Positions 32,282-40,906 of a stretch of 64,000 nucleotides of DNA are shown piece after piece; the first letter of the stretch is position 1, and each line of letters starts with the position of its first letter. The position numbers and the translations under genes were made by a program. The notes beneath the pieces were generated by a model. It was not told where the DNA came from. It made no database searches and was given only the letters and a program-made list of their open reading frames with translations. The stretch comes from Micromonospora siamensis (GTDB lineage: Bacteria; Actinomycetota; Actinomycetes; Mycobacteriales; Micromonosporaceae): positions 3,410,001-3,474,000 of the forward strand of contig NZ_LT607751.1 in NCBI RefSeq assembly GCF_900090305.1, read 5' to 3'.

Positions 32282-33514
32282 TCAGCCGGCCGCGACCGCC
32301 AACCGCCGCCACACGGCGACGGTGAGCGCCGCGAGGGCGCCGGCCGCCGCCCAGAAGGGCGCGGTGATCCAGCCGGTGGCCTGGGCGAGCAGGCCGCCGA
32401 GCGCGGTGCCCACGGCCGCCCCGCCCAGGTCGGCCAGGGCGTAGACGCTGTTCACCCGCCCGCGCAGCCGGTCCGGCACGAGGCGCTGCCGCAGCGAGAC
32501 CACCAGCACGCCCCAGACCATCGTGTGCACGCCCCAGATCGCCAGCGCCGCGCCGGCCACCCAGGGTTGTCGGGTGGTGGCCAGCACCAGCTGGAGTCCG
32601 ACCTCGATCAGCAGGCCGACGCGCAGCAGGGCCGGCGTGCCGAACCGGGACCGCAGCCGGGTGGCCAACGCGCTGCCGGCCAGCCCGCCCACCGCCGAGG
32701 CGGTGAGCAGCACGCCGTACCCGACGTCGCCGAGCCCGAGCCGCTGGCGGGCGTAGAGCACGAAGGCGGCGAACGCGGCGCAGAACGCCACGTTCATCAC
32801 CGCGATGCAGACCACGAGGGTGCGCAACGCCGGGATCGACCACAGGGCCCGCAGGCCGTCGCGTATGTCGGCCCGGATTGACCGCTTACGATCAGCACTC
32901 GGCGCCGATTCGGCCGGTGGCGGCAGCGGTCGCCAGCGCAGCAGCGCCACGAGCAGCGCGGCCAGTCCGAAGCTGCCGGCGTCCACCGCGAAGGGCAGCG
33001 CCGCCCCCACGGTGAACAGGTACGCCCCGAGCGGCTTCGCGGCGAACTGGTTGCCCACCACGAAGGTGGCGAAGAGCCGGCTGTTCGCCCGTTCCAACTG
33101 CTCCGCCGGGACCAGCGCCGGCAGCAGCGCGCCGGAGGCGGTGTCGGCGAGGGTCTCGCCGAGCCCGGTCAGGAAGAACGCCAGGCAGATCACCGGCACG
33201 GTGGCCGTACCGGTGAGCACCGCGACGGCTAGCGCGGCGAGCACCCCACCCCGGGCCACGTTGACCGTGACGACCAGGCGGCGCCGGTCGAGCCGGTCCA
33301 CCAGGGCGCCGCTGACCAGCGCGAAGAGCAACCAGGGCAGCTGCGGGGCGAGCGCCGCGGCGGCCACCGCGGCGGGATCGTCGCTGATCGAAGCGACCAG
33401 CAGGGGGCCGGCGACCATGGTGACGCCGTCGCCGAGGTTCGACACGGCGTTCGCGGTCCAGAGACGGGTGAAGTCGGGGCCCAGCCGGGCCCGGTCGGCG
33501 CTGACGGCGGTCAT
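32282..33514 (-). CDS. MFS exporter (MFS_3/macrolide-efflux-like), leader-regulated
   Basis: 410 residues from the ATG at 33514, preceded by GGTGG; in-frame starts at 33541 (ATG) and 33619 (GTG) would run through the leader hairpins. Twelve predicted helices. FTRLWTANAVSNLGDGVTMV opens the protein, with the loop DRLDRRRLVVTVNVARG between helices 2 and 3, and LRGRVNSVYALADLGGAAVG late. This matches MFS_3 drug and metabolite exporters. A 21-codon leader peptide and nested hairpins precede it, as in antibiotic-inducible efflux genes. The efflux substrate is unknown. Confidence 0.88.
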   Translation of the reverse strand: MTAVSADRARLGPDFTRLWTANAVSNLGDGVTMVAGPLLVASISDDPAAVAAAALAPQLPWLLFALVSGALVDRLDRRRLVVTVNVARGGVLAALAVAVLTGTATVPVICLAFFLTGLGETLADTASGALLPALVPAEQLERANSRLFATFVVGNQFAAKPLGAYLFTVGAALPFAVDAGSFGLAALLVALLRWRPLPPPAESAPSADRKRSIRADIRDGLRALWSIPALRTLVVCIAVMNVAFCAAFAAFVLYARQRLGLGDVGYGVLLTASAVGGLAGSALATRLRSRFGTPALLRVGLLIEVGLQLVLATTRQPWVAGAALAIWGVHTMVWGVLVVSLRQRLVPDRLRGRVNSVYALADLGGAAVGTALGGLLAQATGWITAPFWAAAGALAALTVAVWRRLAVAAG

Positions 33515-33541
33515 CGGGACCACCGGCGGGTGCAGCGGCAT

Positions 33542-33702
33542 GCGGGCGCGCGGAAGCGCCCGCACGGCAGGTGCGGAAACACGAGGACTCCCTCGGAAGC
33601 GATGTGGTGGCGTGGTCACGCCATGACGGAGGACCCGCGCCTGAGGCGGGTCACTTCATCGCTTCGCGACGGGTGAGCGGGGGGTGCGTCGACCCCGGAG
33701 GG
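33542..33702 (-). promoter_or_regulatory. Attenuator-like leader of the MFS gene (four nested hairpins)
   Basis: Perfect pairings visible: GAAGCGATG/CATCGCTTC (33596-33604 with 33657-33665), enclosing GACCCGC/GCGGGTC (33632-33638 with 33646-33652) and TGGCGTG/CACGCCA (33608-33614 with 33617-33623). A further stem GCGGGCGC/GCGCCCGC (33542-33549 with 33556-33563) lies directly before the coding start. Together with the upstream leader peptide this is the layout of ribosome-mediated attenuation. Confidence 0.65.
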
Positions 33703-33768
33703 TCAGCGGACCGGCGTCGCCCGCGACGAAGCGGAGGCCAGCATCGTGCCGAGAGCGCCCATACCCAT
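33703..33768 (-). CDS. 21-residue leader peptide upstream of the MFS exporter
   Basis: Starts MGMGALGTMLAS and ends ATPVR. A perfect GGAGG SD sits 6 bases before the ATG at 33768. The stop is 188 bases before the MFS start, and the space between is filled by nested hairpins. Ribosome stalling on this peptide, by an antibiotic or by shortage of a charged tRNA, could re-fold the leader and switch on the exporter. No known leader sequence is recognised. Confidence 0.65.
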   Translation of the reverse strand: MGMGALGTMLASASSRATPVR

Positions 33769-33887
33769 GATCAGCCTCCGAACCTCGGTGGAATGCCGAC
33801 CCTACTGGCCGGCCATGCCGTCCGCGACCCCGTCGGCAGCCAGTGCAGTTGGACAGCCCTTCGGGCGAGGGACGAGAGTGGTCGGTC

Positions 33888-34421
33888 GTGAGATACCTGC
33901 GTACCGCCGGGAGGGTCGGAATCCGCCGGCCGCGACCGGACGACGAGGCCGAGTTCACCGCCGCCGCCCGCCGCAGCGCGCAACTGCACCACCCCTGGGT
34001 GGCCGCGCCCGCCACCCCGGCCGCGTTCGCGGCGTACCTGGCCAAGGCGCGTCGGCGCGACACCCAGAGCTTCCTGTTCTGCGACCGGGACAGCGGGGCG
34101 ATCGCCGGGTACGCCAACATCGGCGGGATCATCATGGGGCCGCTGCGGGGCGGATTCCTCGGCTACGCCGCCTTCCTGCCGTACGCCGGCACCGGTCACG
34201 CCTCGACCGGGATCGGCCTGGTCGTGGCGCACGCCCTCGACACGCTGGGCCTGCACCGGTTGGAGGCGAACATCCAGCCCGGCAACGAGCCGTCGAAGCG
34301 GGTGGCCCACAGGCTGGGCTTCCGGCTGGAGGGCTTCTCACCCGACTACCTGTTCGTCGACGGCGCCTGGCGCGACCACGAACGCTGGGCGGTCACCGCG
34401 GAACGGGAGGGGCTCCGCTGA
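33888..34421 (+). CDS. GNAT acetyltransferase (RimJ/RimL type)
   Basis: 177 residues from the GTG at 33888 (GAGAG SD); longer in-frame starts lack an SD. The acetyl-CoA-binding region and C terminus are typical of RimJ/RimL: HASTGIGLVVAHALDTLGLHRLEANIQPGN, then SKRVAHRLGFRLEGFSPDYL. These enzymes acetylate N-terminal amines of proteins or small molecules. It is divergent from the MFS exporter, and a drug-modifying role is possible but unproven. Confidence 0.88.
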   Translation: MRYLRTAGRVGIRRPRPDDEAEFTAAARRSAQLHHPWVAAPATPAAFAAYLAKARRRDTQSFLFCDRDSGAIAGYANIGGIIMGPLRGGFLGYAAFLPYAGTGHASTGIGLVVAHALDTLGLHRLEANIQPGNEPSKRVAHRLGFRLEGFSPDYLFVDGAWRDHERWAVTAEREGLR

Positions 34422-34442
34422 CCGGGGCCCCTCCCGGCCGGG

Positions 34443-35891
34443 TCAGCTGCCGGGGCGGGGGAAGGCGACCGGGCTGCGGTGCCCGGCGGTGTCCACCGCG
34501 CGTACGCCGAAGAAGACGTTGTCCTTGGACAGGTCGACAGTGACCTCGGTGACGTCGCCGACCGGAATCACCTTCTGCCACTCGGCCGCCGTGGTCTCCC
34601 GCCACACCACCTCGTAGCCGGCGAGGTCCGGCTCGGTGCCGCGCTGCCAGCGCAGGGTGGTGTCGTTGGTCAGGTTGGTGGTGACGACGATCGCTCCCTT
34701 CGGGGTGCCCGGCGCCTGGGCGAGGGACCACAGCGCCGCGCCGTTGACCCGCGCCACCCGGGTGATGTAGTCGAAGTCGCAGAACTCCGGCAGGTCGCCG
34801 TACTGGACGCCGTCGACCACCCGGACGTCCTGGTGCTGGTGGGCGAAGTCCTCGTTCGGCTCGGTGAACCGGGCGGCCGGCCAGCCCTCGCGCAGGAACG
34901 GGATGTGGTCGCTGCCGCGCAGGTAGCGGTCCCGCCGGTAGATCACCCGGACCCGCATGCCGGTGGCGCCGTTCTCGGCCACGTCGACGACGAACCGGGC
35001 GAGCTGGCGGGACGGCGAGTCGTTCTCGCCGCCGACCGACTGCCGGACGCTCGCCTCGGCGGGGGTCTCCGTGGTCGGCACGCCCTCGGCGAAGAGCCGG
35101 ACCGTACGCGGGTCGCGGGTGCCGTCGTCTGCGGTGCTGGAGCCGACGATGTCGTCGCTGAACATGCCCTGCACGTCCACGCCGGCCGCCTTGAGCTGCC
35201 CGGCCAGGTAGGTCGAGCCGTACAGGCCCTGCTCCTCGCCGGCCACGGCGGCGAAGACGATGGTCGCCTCGCTGCGCCGGGTGGCCATCACCCGGGCCAG
35301 TTCCATCAGCACCGCCACGCCGGAGGCGTCGTCGTCGGCGCCGGGCGCGTCGCCGACCGCGTCCAGCACGTCGGTGGCCCGCGAGTCGTAGTGGCCGGTC
35401 ACCACGTACACCCGGTTCGGCGCGGTCTCGCCGCGCAGGGTGGCGACCACGTTGGTGATCCGGGTGGCCACCGGGATCCTGGACGCGGGCTGCTGAACGT
35501 ACGACTGGAGCTGCACGGTCATCCGGCCGCCGGAGGCGGCGGCGTACCCGGAGAGCTGCGCGAAGATCCAGTCCCGGGCGGCGCCGATGCCCCGCTCGGG
35601 ACTGTCCTGGTCGGAGAGGGTGTGCCGGGTACCGAAGGCGGCCAGCCGGCGCACGGTGGCCTCGATCCGGTCCCGGTCCACCTCGCGCAGCAGCGCGCGC
35701 AGCTCGCGGTCCGGCTGCTGCGGGTGGGCCGGTTGGCCCGGACCGTGCGGCACGAGGGTGTCGGCGTCGACGGCCTGCGCGGTGGCCGGTGAGGTGGTGA
35801 CGGCGGCCGCGGTGGCCGCCGCCGAGGCGGTCAGGAAGGTACGCCGGCTGGGCCTGGTGGGCCCGCCGCCGGCGTTCTCATTGATTCCCAT
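34443..35891 (-). CDS. Tat-exported M28 family metallopeptidase
   Basis: 482 residues from the ATG at 35891. A twin-arginine signal (PSRRTFLTASAAATAAAV) leads to an M28 peptidase domain with zinc ligands in VTGHYDSR and PGADDDASGVAVLMELAR, catalytic Glu in AVAGEEQGLYGS, and a late RYLRGSDHIPFLREGWPAARFTE. The last 90 residues look like a fibronectin type III-like domain (LRWQRGTEPDLAGYEVVWRE). It is predicted to be a secreted aminopeptidase folded before export. Single gene. Confidence 0.9.
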   Translation of the reverse strand: MGINENAGGGPTRPSRRTFLTASAAATAAAVTTSPATAQAVDADTLVPHGPGQPAHPQQPDRELRALLREVDRDRIEATVRRLAAFGTRHTLSDQDSPERGIGAARDWIFAQLSGYAAASGGRMTVQLQSYVQQPASRIPVATRITNVVATLRGETAPNRVYVVTGHYDSRATDVLDAVGDAPGADDDASGVAVLMELARVMATRRSEATIVFAAVAGEEQGLYGSTYLAGQLKAAGVDVQGMFSDDIVGSSTADDGTRDPRTVRLFAEGVPTTETPAEASVRQSVGGENDSPSRQLARFVVDVAENGATGMRVRVIYRRDRYLRGSDHIPFLREGWPAARFTEPNEDFAHQHQDVRVVDGVQYGDLPEFCDFDYITRVARVNGAALWSLAQAPGTPKGAIVVTTNLTNDTTLRWQRGTEPDLAGYEVVWRETTAAEWQKVIPVGDVTEVTVDLSKDNVFFGVRAVDTAGHRSPVAFPRPGS

Positions 35892-36028
35892 CACCGCATC
35901 CTCGCCCCGGGTACTGACGCTTGTCCATGTCTGGAGCGGTGGTGACCGCCGCCGGCGCGGCATCGGACGGGCCGGCGTCGGCGGGTCGACAACGTTTGGC
36001 TGCCCCACCGACGGGAACGGGAGCGGGC

Positions 36029-37327
36029 ATGACGAAACCTCGTGTGGTGATCGTGGGGGCCGGATTCGCCGGTTACCACGCGGCGAAGACGTTGAGCCGG
36101 CTGGCCGGCGACCGGGCCGAGATCGTCCTGCTGAACTCGACCGACTACTTCCTCTATCTGCCGCTGCTGCCCGAGGTGGCGGCCGGGGTGGTCGAGCCGA
36201 CCCGGATCTCGGTGCCGCTGTCCGGCACGCTCGACGGGGTCCGGGTGGTGATCGGCGAGGCGGACCGGGTCGACCTGCAGAACCGCTGGGTGGGTTTCAC
36301 CCAACCCGAGGGTGACCGCAACCAGCTCGCCTACGACCGGCTGGTGCTCGCCGTGGGCAGCGTCAACAAGCTGCTGCCGATCCCCGGCGTCACGGAGTAC
36401 GCGCACGGCTTCCGGGGCCTGCCCGAGGCGCTCTACCTGCACGACCACGTGATCCGGCAGATCGAGCTGGCCGAGCAGGCCGAGGATCCGGCCGAGCAGC
36501 AGGCCCGAGCCACCTTCGTGGTGGTCGGCGCCGGCTACACCGGGACCGAGGTGGCTGCGCACGGGCAGCTCTTCACCGACGCGCTGGCCGCCCAGCGGCC
36601 CCGGCTGAGCATCCGCCCGCGGTGGATGCTGCTGGACGTGGCGCCCCGGGTGCTGCCCGAGCTGGACCAGCGGATGTCGCGCACCGCCGACCGGGTGCTG
36701 CGCCGGCGCGGCGTCGACGTGCGGATGGGCACCTCGGTCGCCGAGGCCACCGCCGACGGGGTCAAGCTCACCGACGGCGACTACGTGCCGACCTGCACGC
36801 TGGTCTGGTGCGTCGGCGTACGCCCCGACCCGTTCGTCGCCCAGCTCGGGCTGCGCACCGAGAAGGGCCGGCTGGTCACCGACGAGTACCTCAACGTGCC
36901 CGGCTACCCCGAGGTGTACGCCTGCGGCGACGCCGCCGCCGTGCCGGACCTGACCCGCCCCGGCGAGATCTGCACGATGACCGCCCAGCACGCCCAGCGG
37001 CAGGGCAAGCTCGTCGCGCACAACATCGCGGCGTCGTACGGGCAGGGCCGGCGCAAGCCGTACAAGCACCACGATCTGGGCTGGGTGGTCGACCTGGGTG
37101 GCAAGGACGCCGCGGCGAACCCGCTGAAGGTGTCGCTGTCCGGGCTGCCGGCGAAGGCGGTGACGCGGGGCTACCACCTGATGGCCATGCCGGGCAACCG
37201 GGCCCGGGTCGGCGCGGACTGGGTGCTGGACGCCACCCTGTCCCGGCCGGCGGTGCAGCTGGGCCTGGTCCCGGCGAACGCGGTGCCGCTGGAGAGCGAG
37301 TCGCCGGAGACGATCCGCCGACACTGA
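36029..37327 (+). CDS. ndh: Type II NADH dehydrogenase (NDH-2)
   Basis: 432 residues from the ATG at 36029 (GGGAGCGG SD). Two Rossmann motifs: FAD-binding VVIVGAGFAGYHAAKTLSRL at the N terminus and NADH-binding FVVVGAGYTGTEVAAHG near residue 160. A further FAD contact is EVYACGDAAAVPD. The C-terminal part, with amphipathic segments, would attach to the membrane. It passes electrons from NADH to quinone without proton pumping. Single-gene unit ended by a shared terminator. Confidence 0.9.
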   Translation: MTKPRVVIVGAGFAGYHAAKTLSRLAGDRAEIVLLNSTDYFLYLPLLPEVAAGVVEPTRISVPLSGTLDGVRVVIGEADRVDLQNRWVGFTQPEGDRNQLAYDRLVLAVGSVNKLLPIPGVTEYAHGFRGLPEALYLHDHVIRQIELAEQAEDPAEQQARATFVVVGAGYTGTEVAAHGQLFTDALAAQRPRLSIRPRWMLLDVAPRVLPELDQRMSRTADRVLRRRGVDVRMGTSVAEATADGVKLTDGDYVPTCTLVWCVGVRPDPFVAQLGLRTEKGRLVTDEYLNVPGYPEVYACGDAAAVPDLTRPGEICTMTAQHAQRQGKLVAHNIAASYGQGRRKPYKHHDLGWVVDLGGKDAAANPLKVSLSGLPAKAVTRGYHLMAMPGNRARVGADWVLDATLSRPAVQLGLVPANAVPLESESPETIRRH

Positions 37328-37342
37328 CCGCCTGCTCGACGA

Positions 37343-37364
37343 CCCGGGGACCGCGCGCCCCGGG
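37343..37364. terminator. Terminator between convergent ndh and AI-2E genes
   Basis: CCCGGGG (37343-37349) pairs with CCCCGGG (37358-37364) across an 8-base loop, between the two stop codons. Confidence 0.6.
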
Positions 37365-37367
37365 GCG

Positions 37368-38462
37368 TCAGCGTGCGTCGTCGGCGGCGTCGTCCGGACC
37401 GGCTCCCTCGGCGGGGATCGGGACGTGCCAGCGCCCGGCCGGGGCGAACTCACGCAGCAGGATCTGCACGACGCCCGCCGCCGGAATGGCCAGCAGCGCG
37501 CCGAGCAGGCCGGCGAGCTCCACCGCGAGCAGCACGCTCACCAGCACGGTCAGCGGGTTCAGCCGGACCGCCCGGCCCATGATGACCGGTTGCAGCAGGT
37601 GGTTCTCGACCTGCTGGTACACCACGAAGAAGACCAGCACCACGATGCCGGCGGTGGGGGAGTGCAGGAACCCGGCGCCGGCCGCGATGATCGCGCCGAG
37701 GGTCGCCCCGACCAGCGGGATCAGGTCGGCCACGGCGACCAGCAACGCGATCACCCCGGCGAACGGGACGCCGGTCAGGGCCAGCACGACGAAGGTCAGG
37801 CCGCCGCAGATGACGCTGATCAGCAGGTTGCCGGTGAGATAGCCGGTGACCGTGCGCGAGCACTCCCGGCCGATCCGCCGCAGCCGGTCGGCCGCCCCGT
37901 CGCCGACCAGGCCCAGCGTGCTGCGGATGATCTTCGGGGCCTCCAGCACCATCAGATACGCCAGCACGATCACGGTCAGCAGCCCGGCCAGCGTGGTCAG
38001 CACCCCACGGACCACCCCGACGGCCGGTTGGCGCAGCTGCGCGCCGTACCGCTGGACCTGGTCCGGGTGCGCCACCAGGTACGACCGCAGCCGCAGCCGC
38101 TCCAGCGCCTCGCCGAACGGCCCCCGGCCGGCCCGGGTCTCCCGGTACACCTCCGGCGCCCGGTCGACGAACCGGCCCACCTCGTCCAGCAACGGCACCA
38201 CGATCAGCGCGCCGAGCGCCGCGAGCAGGCCGAACACGGCCAGGAACACCAGCAGCGTGGCGAGCGCCCGGCGGCGCACCAGCCGCCGCTCCAGCCGGTC
38301 GACCAGGGGCTTGAGCGCGACGGCGAAGAACGCCGCCACCACCAGCCACACCAGCACCCGCCGGGTCACCCAGATCAACGCGAGACCGGCGACGGTGGCC
38401 AGCACCAGACCGATCACGATCAGCGCCCGGCGGGCGGTGCCGCGGTCGTCGGCGTCGCTCAT
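37368..38462 (-). CDS. AI-2E family transporter (PerM-like permease)
   Basis: 364 residues with about eight hydrophobic segments. RRVLVWLVVAAFFAVALKPLVDRLERR, FAGVIALLVAVADLIPLVGATLGAIIA and QQVENHLLQPVIMGRAVRLNPLTVL are diagnostic of the AI-2E/PerM family, which includes exporters and Na+/H+ antiporters. The substrate cannot be predicted. Confidence 0.9.
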   Translation of the reverse strand: MSDADDRGTARRALIVIGLVLATVAGLALIWVTRRVLVWLVVAAFFAVALKPLVDRLERRLVRRRALATLLVFLAVFGLLAALGALIVVPLLDEVGRFVDRAPEVYRETRAGRGPFGEALERLRLRSYLVAHPDQVQRYGAQLRQPAVGVVRGVLTTLAGLLTVIVLAYLMVLEAPKIIRSTLGLVGDGAADRLRRIGRECSRTVTGYLTGNLLISVICGGLTFVVLALTGVPFAGVIALLVAVADLIPLVGATLGAIIAAGAGFLHSPTAGIVVLVFFVVYQQVENHLLQPVIMGRAVRLNPLTVLVSVLLAVELAGLLGALLAIPAAGVVQILLREFAPAGRWHVPIPAEGAGPDDAADDAR

Positions 38463-38508
38463 CCGCCGCGCCTACCCCCGCCCGTCCGGGAAAAACGCGG
38501 CGGCCCGG

Positions 38509-39291
38509 TCAGGGGGCCAGGGTGGCGTCGGTGGCCGGGCGGGCCCCGGCGACGAAGGCGTCCAGCGTCTGGGCGTGCAGCACCACGCCGGGCAGCGGGT
38601 CCCGGGCGACCCGCGCCGCGAGCCGGGTCACCGGCAGCCGGCCGGGCCGGACCGCCGCGGCCAGCACCAGGTTGCCGTAGCGGCGGCCCCGGACCATCCG
38701 CCGGTCGGCGACCAGGCAGACGTCGGCGAAGACCGCCCGCAGGGTGGCCACCTGGGTACGGCAGAAGACCAGCGGCGGCAGGTCGGTCACGTTGAGCAGG
38801 TACGCCCCGTCCGGGCGGAGCACCCGGGCCACCTCGGCGACGAACTCCACGCCGGCCACGTGCCCCGGCATCCGGGCCGCCCGGTAGACGTCGCCGAGCA
38901 CCACGTCGTACCGGCCGGCCGGGGCGGCGGTGACGGCGGCGCGGGCGTCGGCCACGTCGACGCGTACCTCCGGCGGCAGCGGGGGCAGCTCCCGGGCGAC
39001 CAGCTCCACCACCCGGGCGTCCCGCTCGACGACGGTCTGCGGCGAGCCGGGGCGGGTGGCGGCGAGGTAGCGGGGCAGGGTGAGCGCCCCGCCGCCCAGG
39101 TGCAGCGCGGTCAGCGGCACGCCGGGCGGGGCGGCCAGGTCGAGCAGGGCCGCCATCCGCCGGACGTACTCGAAGTGCAGGTGGCGGGGGTCGGCGACGT
39201 CGACGTACGACTGGGCGACCCCACCGGCGAGCAGCGTGCGGCCGGTCCGCCGGGCCGGGTCGGCGACCAGCTCCGGGGCGTCGGAGGGCAT
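38509..39291 (-). CDS. Spermidine-synthase-like methyltransferase-fold protein
   Basis: 260 residues. A spermine/spermidine synthase core is visible: QSYVDVADPRHLHFEYVRRM, the nucleotide-binding ALHLGGGALTLPRYLAATRP, VERDARVVELVARELP and YDVVLGDVYRAARMPGHVAG, where polyamine synthases have the catalytic aspartate region. Many actinobacterial relatives do not make polyamines. It has no linked speD or polyamine gene, so the activity is open. Confidence 0.8.
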   Translation of the reverse strand: MPSDAPELVADPARRTGRTLLAGGVAQSYVDVADPRHLHFEYVRRMAALLDLAAPPGVPLTALHLGGGALTLPRYLAATRPGSPQTVVERDARVVELVARELPPLPPEVRVDVADARAAVTAAPAGRYDVVLGDVYRAARMPGHVAGVEFVAEVARVLRPDGAYLLNVTDLPPLVFCRTQVATLRAVFADVCLVADRRMVRGRRYGNLVLAAAVRPGRLPVTRLAARVARDPLPGVVLHAQTLDAFVAGARPATDATLAP

Positions 39292-39359
39292 GGCCGCACG
39301 CTAGCGCAGCGGGCGCCGGGCCCGGTCGCGGGTGTGCCGGCGACCGGGCCCGGCGGCGG

Positions 39360-40328
39360 TCAGCCGGCGTTCATGCCGGCGCCCGCCTCCTCGATGGCGT
39401 CGTCCACCCGCAGGGCCAGGTCCACGTCCAGCGCGGTCACCGCGTCGGCCTGCTGGGTGCGTACCGTGAGCACCGCCGTCTCGGCGGTCGGCCGCCCGAT
39501 CTGCGGGGACCGGCCGGTCTCGTCGCGGAGCCGGTCGATGCGGTCCAGCACCCGGTCGAGGTTGTCGGCGGGCAGCTCCACCGTGCGGACCAGCGACCGC
39601 TGGTCACTGGACCAGTAGGTCAGCCGGTCGAGCGCGTCGCGCAGCTCCGGTTCGGTCAGCGGCGCGGTCGCGGTCCGCGCACCGACCAGGCCGCCGCCGA
39701 CCGGCGGTGGCGCGACCAGGTCCCGCAACCCGTCGGGTACGTCCAGCGAGGCGACCAGGTCCGCGTCCCGGTCGGCCAGCGCGGCCAGCGTCGCCTGCGC
39801 CTGGTAGCGCGCCTGTTCCGGGGTGAGGCGGCTGCGTCGGCCCACCTCGGCCAGGAATTCGGGCAGCTCCTCGGCGCGTTCGATCCCGTCGACCGGGACC
39901 ACGTCGTGCAGCTTCATCGGCACCGCGTCGAGCAACCGTTCCCGCTGCGCCTCGCCCAGCGCCCAGGCCAGGGTCAGCACGGTCGCCTCGGCGGCCACCT
40001 TGGCCGTGGAGAAGTCCACCCCGGCCCGCCGGCCGACGTCGTCGACCAGTTCGCGGTAGCTCATCGTGGGCAGTCCGGCTCCCGGCTCGGGCCGAGGCCA
40101 GGTGCGCTCCGCCACAGCCACCGGCGGCGGGGCGGGGCCGCCGCGCGTACTGTCCGGCTTATGCCGGCCGGCCGGCGGTGGCCCGGCCCGTTTGCCCTGG
40201 TCGAGGTGGGTGAGCTGCTTGCTGGCGCTCAGGCTCGCGCCGGTCTCGCTCGGCCGCTGCCCGCGTTCCCGGGCCTGGCGGGCCAGGGCCCGGCGGCGCT
40301 GGTTGTCGCCCTCCATCTGCTTGCGCAT
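39360..40328 (-). CDS. DUF2267 domain protein with basic N-terminal region
   Basis: 322 residues from the ATG at 40328 (GAGGTGC SD). The N terminus RRRALARQARERGQRPSETG, then ASLSASKQLTHL, is a short basic motif found in several Micromonosporaceae proteins. A Pro-rich linker leads to a helical part (about 95-190): YRELVDDVGRRAGVDFSTAK and LLDAVPMKLHDVVPVDGIER, which resembles DUF2267. A second helical half follows. Function unknown. Its upstream region holds a perfect 26-bp inverted repeat. Confidence 0.7.
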   Translation of the reverse strand: MRKQMEGDNQRRRALARQARERGQRPSETGASLSASKQLTHLDQGKRAGPPPAGRHKPDSTRGGPAPPPVAVAERTWPRPEPGAGLPTMSYRELVDDVGRRAGVDFSTAKVAAEATVLTLAWALGEAQRERLLDAVPMKLHDVVPVDGIERAEELPEFLAEVGRRSRLTPEQARYQAQATLAALADRDADLVASLDVPDGLRDLVAPPPVGGGLVGARTATAPLTEPELRDALDRLTYWSSDQRSLVRTVELPADNLDRVLDRIDRLRDETGRSPQIGRPTAETAVLTVRTQQADAVTALDVDLALRVDDAIEEAGAGMNAG

Positions 40329-40359
40329 GTCGCACCTCGTCTCCGCGTCGGCGGGATGT

Positions 40360-40437
40360 GCTCCGGTCCCACCCCGCCTTCCCGGGCGGGCGAGGAAGGT
40401 AACGGCCCCGGCCGGGAAGGCGGGGTGGGACCGGAGC
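40360..40437. repeat. Perfect 26-bp inverted repeat with 26-base spacer
   Basis: Positions 40360-40385 are exactly complementary to 40412-40437 (outer ends GCTCCGGTCCCACC and GGTGGGACCGGAGC). It lies in the divergent gap between the DUF2267 gene and the small gene at 40532. A second hairpin with a 10-bp stem is at 40447-40471. Possible roles: stable 5'-UTR hairpin, regulator site, or remnant of a palindromic mobile element. Confidence 0.85.
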
Positions 40438-40446
40438 TTCATCCGC

Positions 40447-40471
40447 TGCGGGTGAGGGGCGCTCACCCGCA
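40447..40471. repeat. 10-bp hairpin next to the long inverted repeat
   Basis: TGCGGGTGAG (40447-40456) pairs with CTCACCCGCA (40462-40471) across GGGCG. It is 61 bases before the start of the small gene at 40532. Confidence 0.7.
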
Positions 40472-40531
40472 CCGGCGGCACGATCCAGATGGACCGGAAT
40501 TTCTTCCGAGTTTGCGGAAGGGAAGGTCGTC

Positions 40532-40846
40532 ATGAAGAGGATCGTCGAGATCGTTCCCGCCCGACCCGGCTGGTACGCGCGCTGGCAGGTCTCCCCGGAG
40601 ACCACCCGCTGCTACCCGGTGAGCCTCTGGGCGCTGCTGGAGGAGGCCGACGGGACCGGCCGCGAGGTCGTCGGCGTCGACTGTGTCGGCCAGTGGCCGG
40701 GCGCGGACGACAACGAGGTGGGTGGGGAGTTCGTCCGTTACCTGTTCCAGACGCCGGATTCCGGAACGCCCGAGGACGTCGAGCCGCCCGACCCGGGCGA
40801 GCTGCGCGAGAGCGGGCCGCGGCTGCAACCGGTCACCGCGGCGTAG
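40532..40846 (+). CDS. Small hypothetical protein
   Basis: 104 residues: MKRIVEIVPARPGWYARWQV, then CYPVSLWALLEEADGTGREV and DNEVGGEFVRYLF. It is soluble, acidic and Trp-containing, with a Pro/Glu-rich tail. A GGGAAGG SD lies 6 bases before the ATG. I do not recognise the family. The SD and codon bias support it as a real gene. Confidence 0.75.
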   Translation: MKRIVEIVPARPGWYARWQVSPETTRCYPVSLWALLEEADGTGREVVGVDCVGQWPGADDNEVGGEFVRYLFQTPDSGTPEDVEPPDPGELRESGPRLQPVTAA

Positions 40847-40906
40847 GCATTGCTCCGGCCCCCGGCCCCTGGTCCCAGGGCCGGGGGCCTCCCCGACGGC
40901 GCCGGC

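Noticed and set aside
33515..33619. Longer MFS protein starting at the GTG 33619
   Set aside because: The extra 35 codons run through the leader hairpins, have no SD, and lack similarity to the MFS N terminus; the start at 33514 is preferred.
38509..39291. Polyamine biosynthesis locus
   Set aside because: The spermidine-synthase-like gene has no speD or other polyamine gene nearby, and such proteins in actinobacteria often have other roles.
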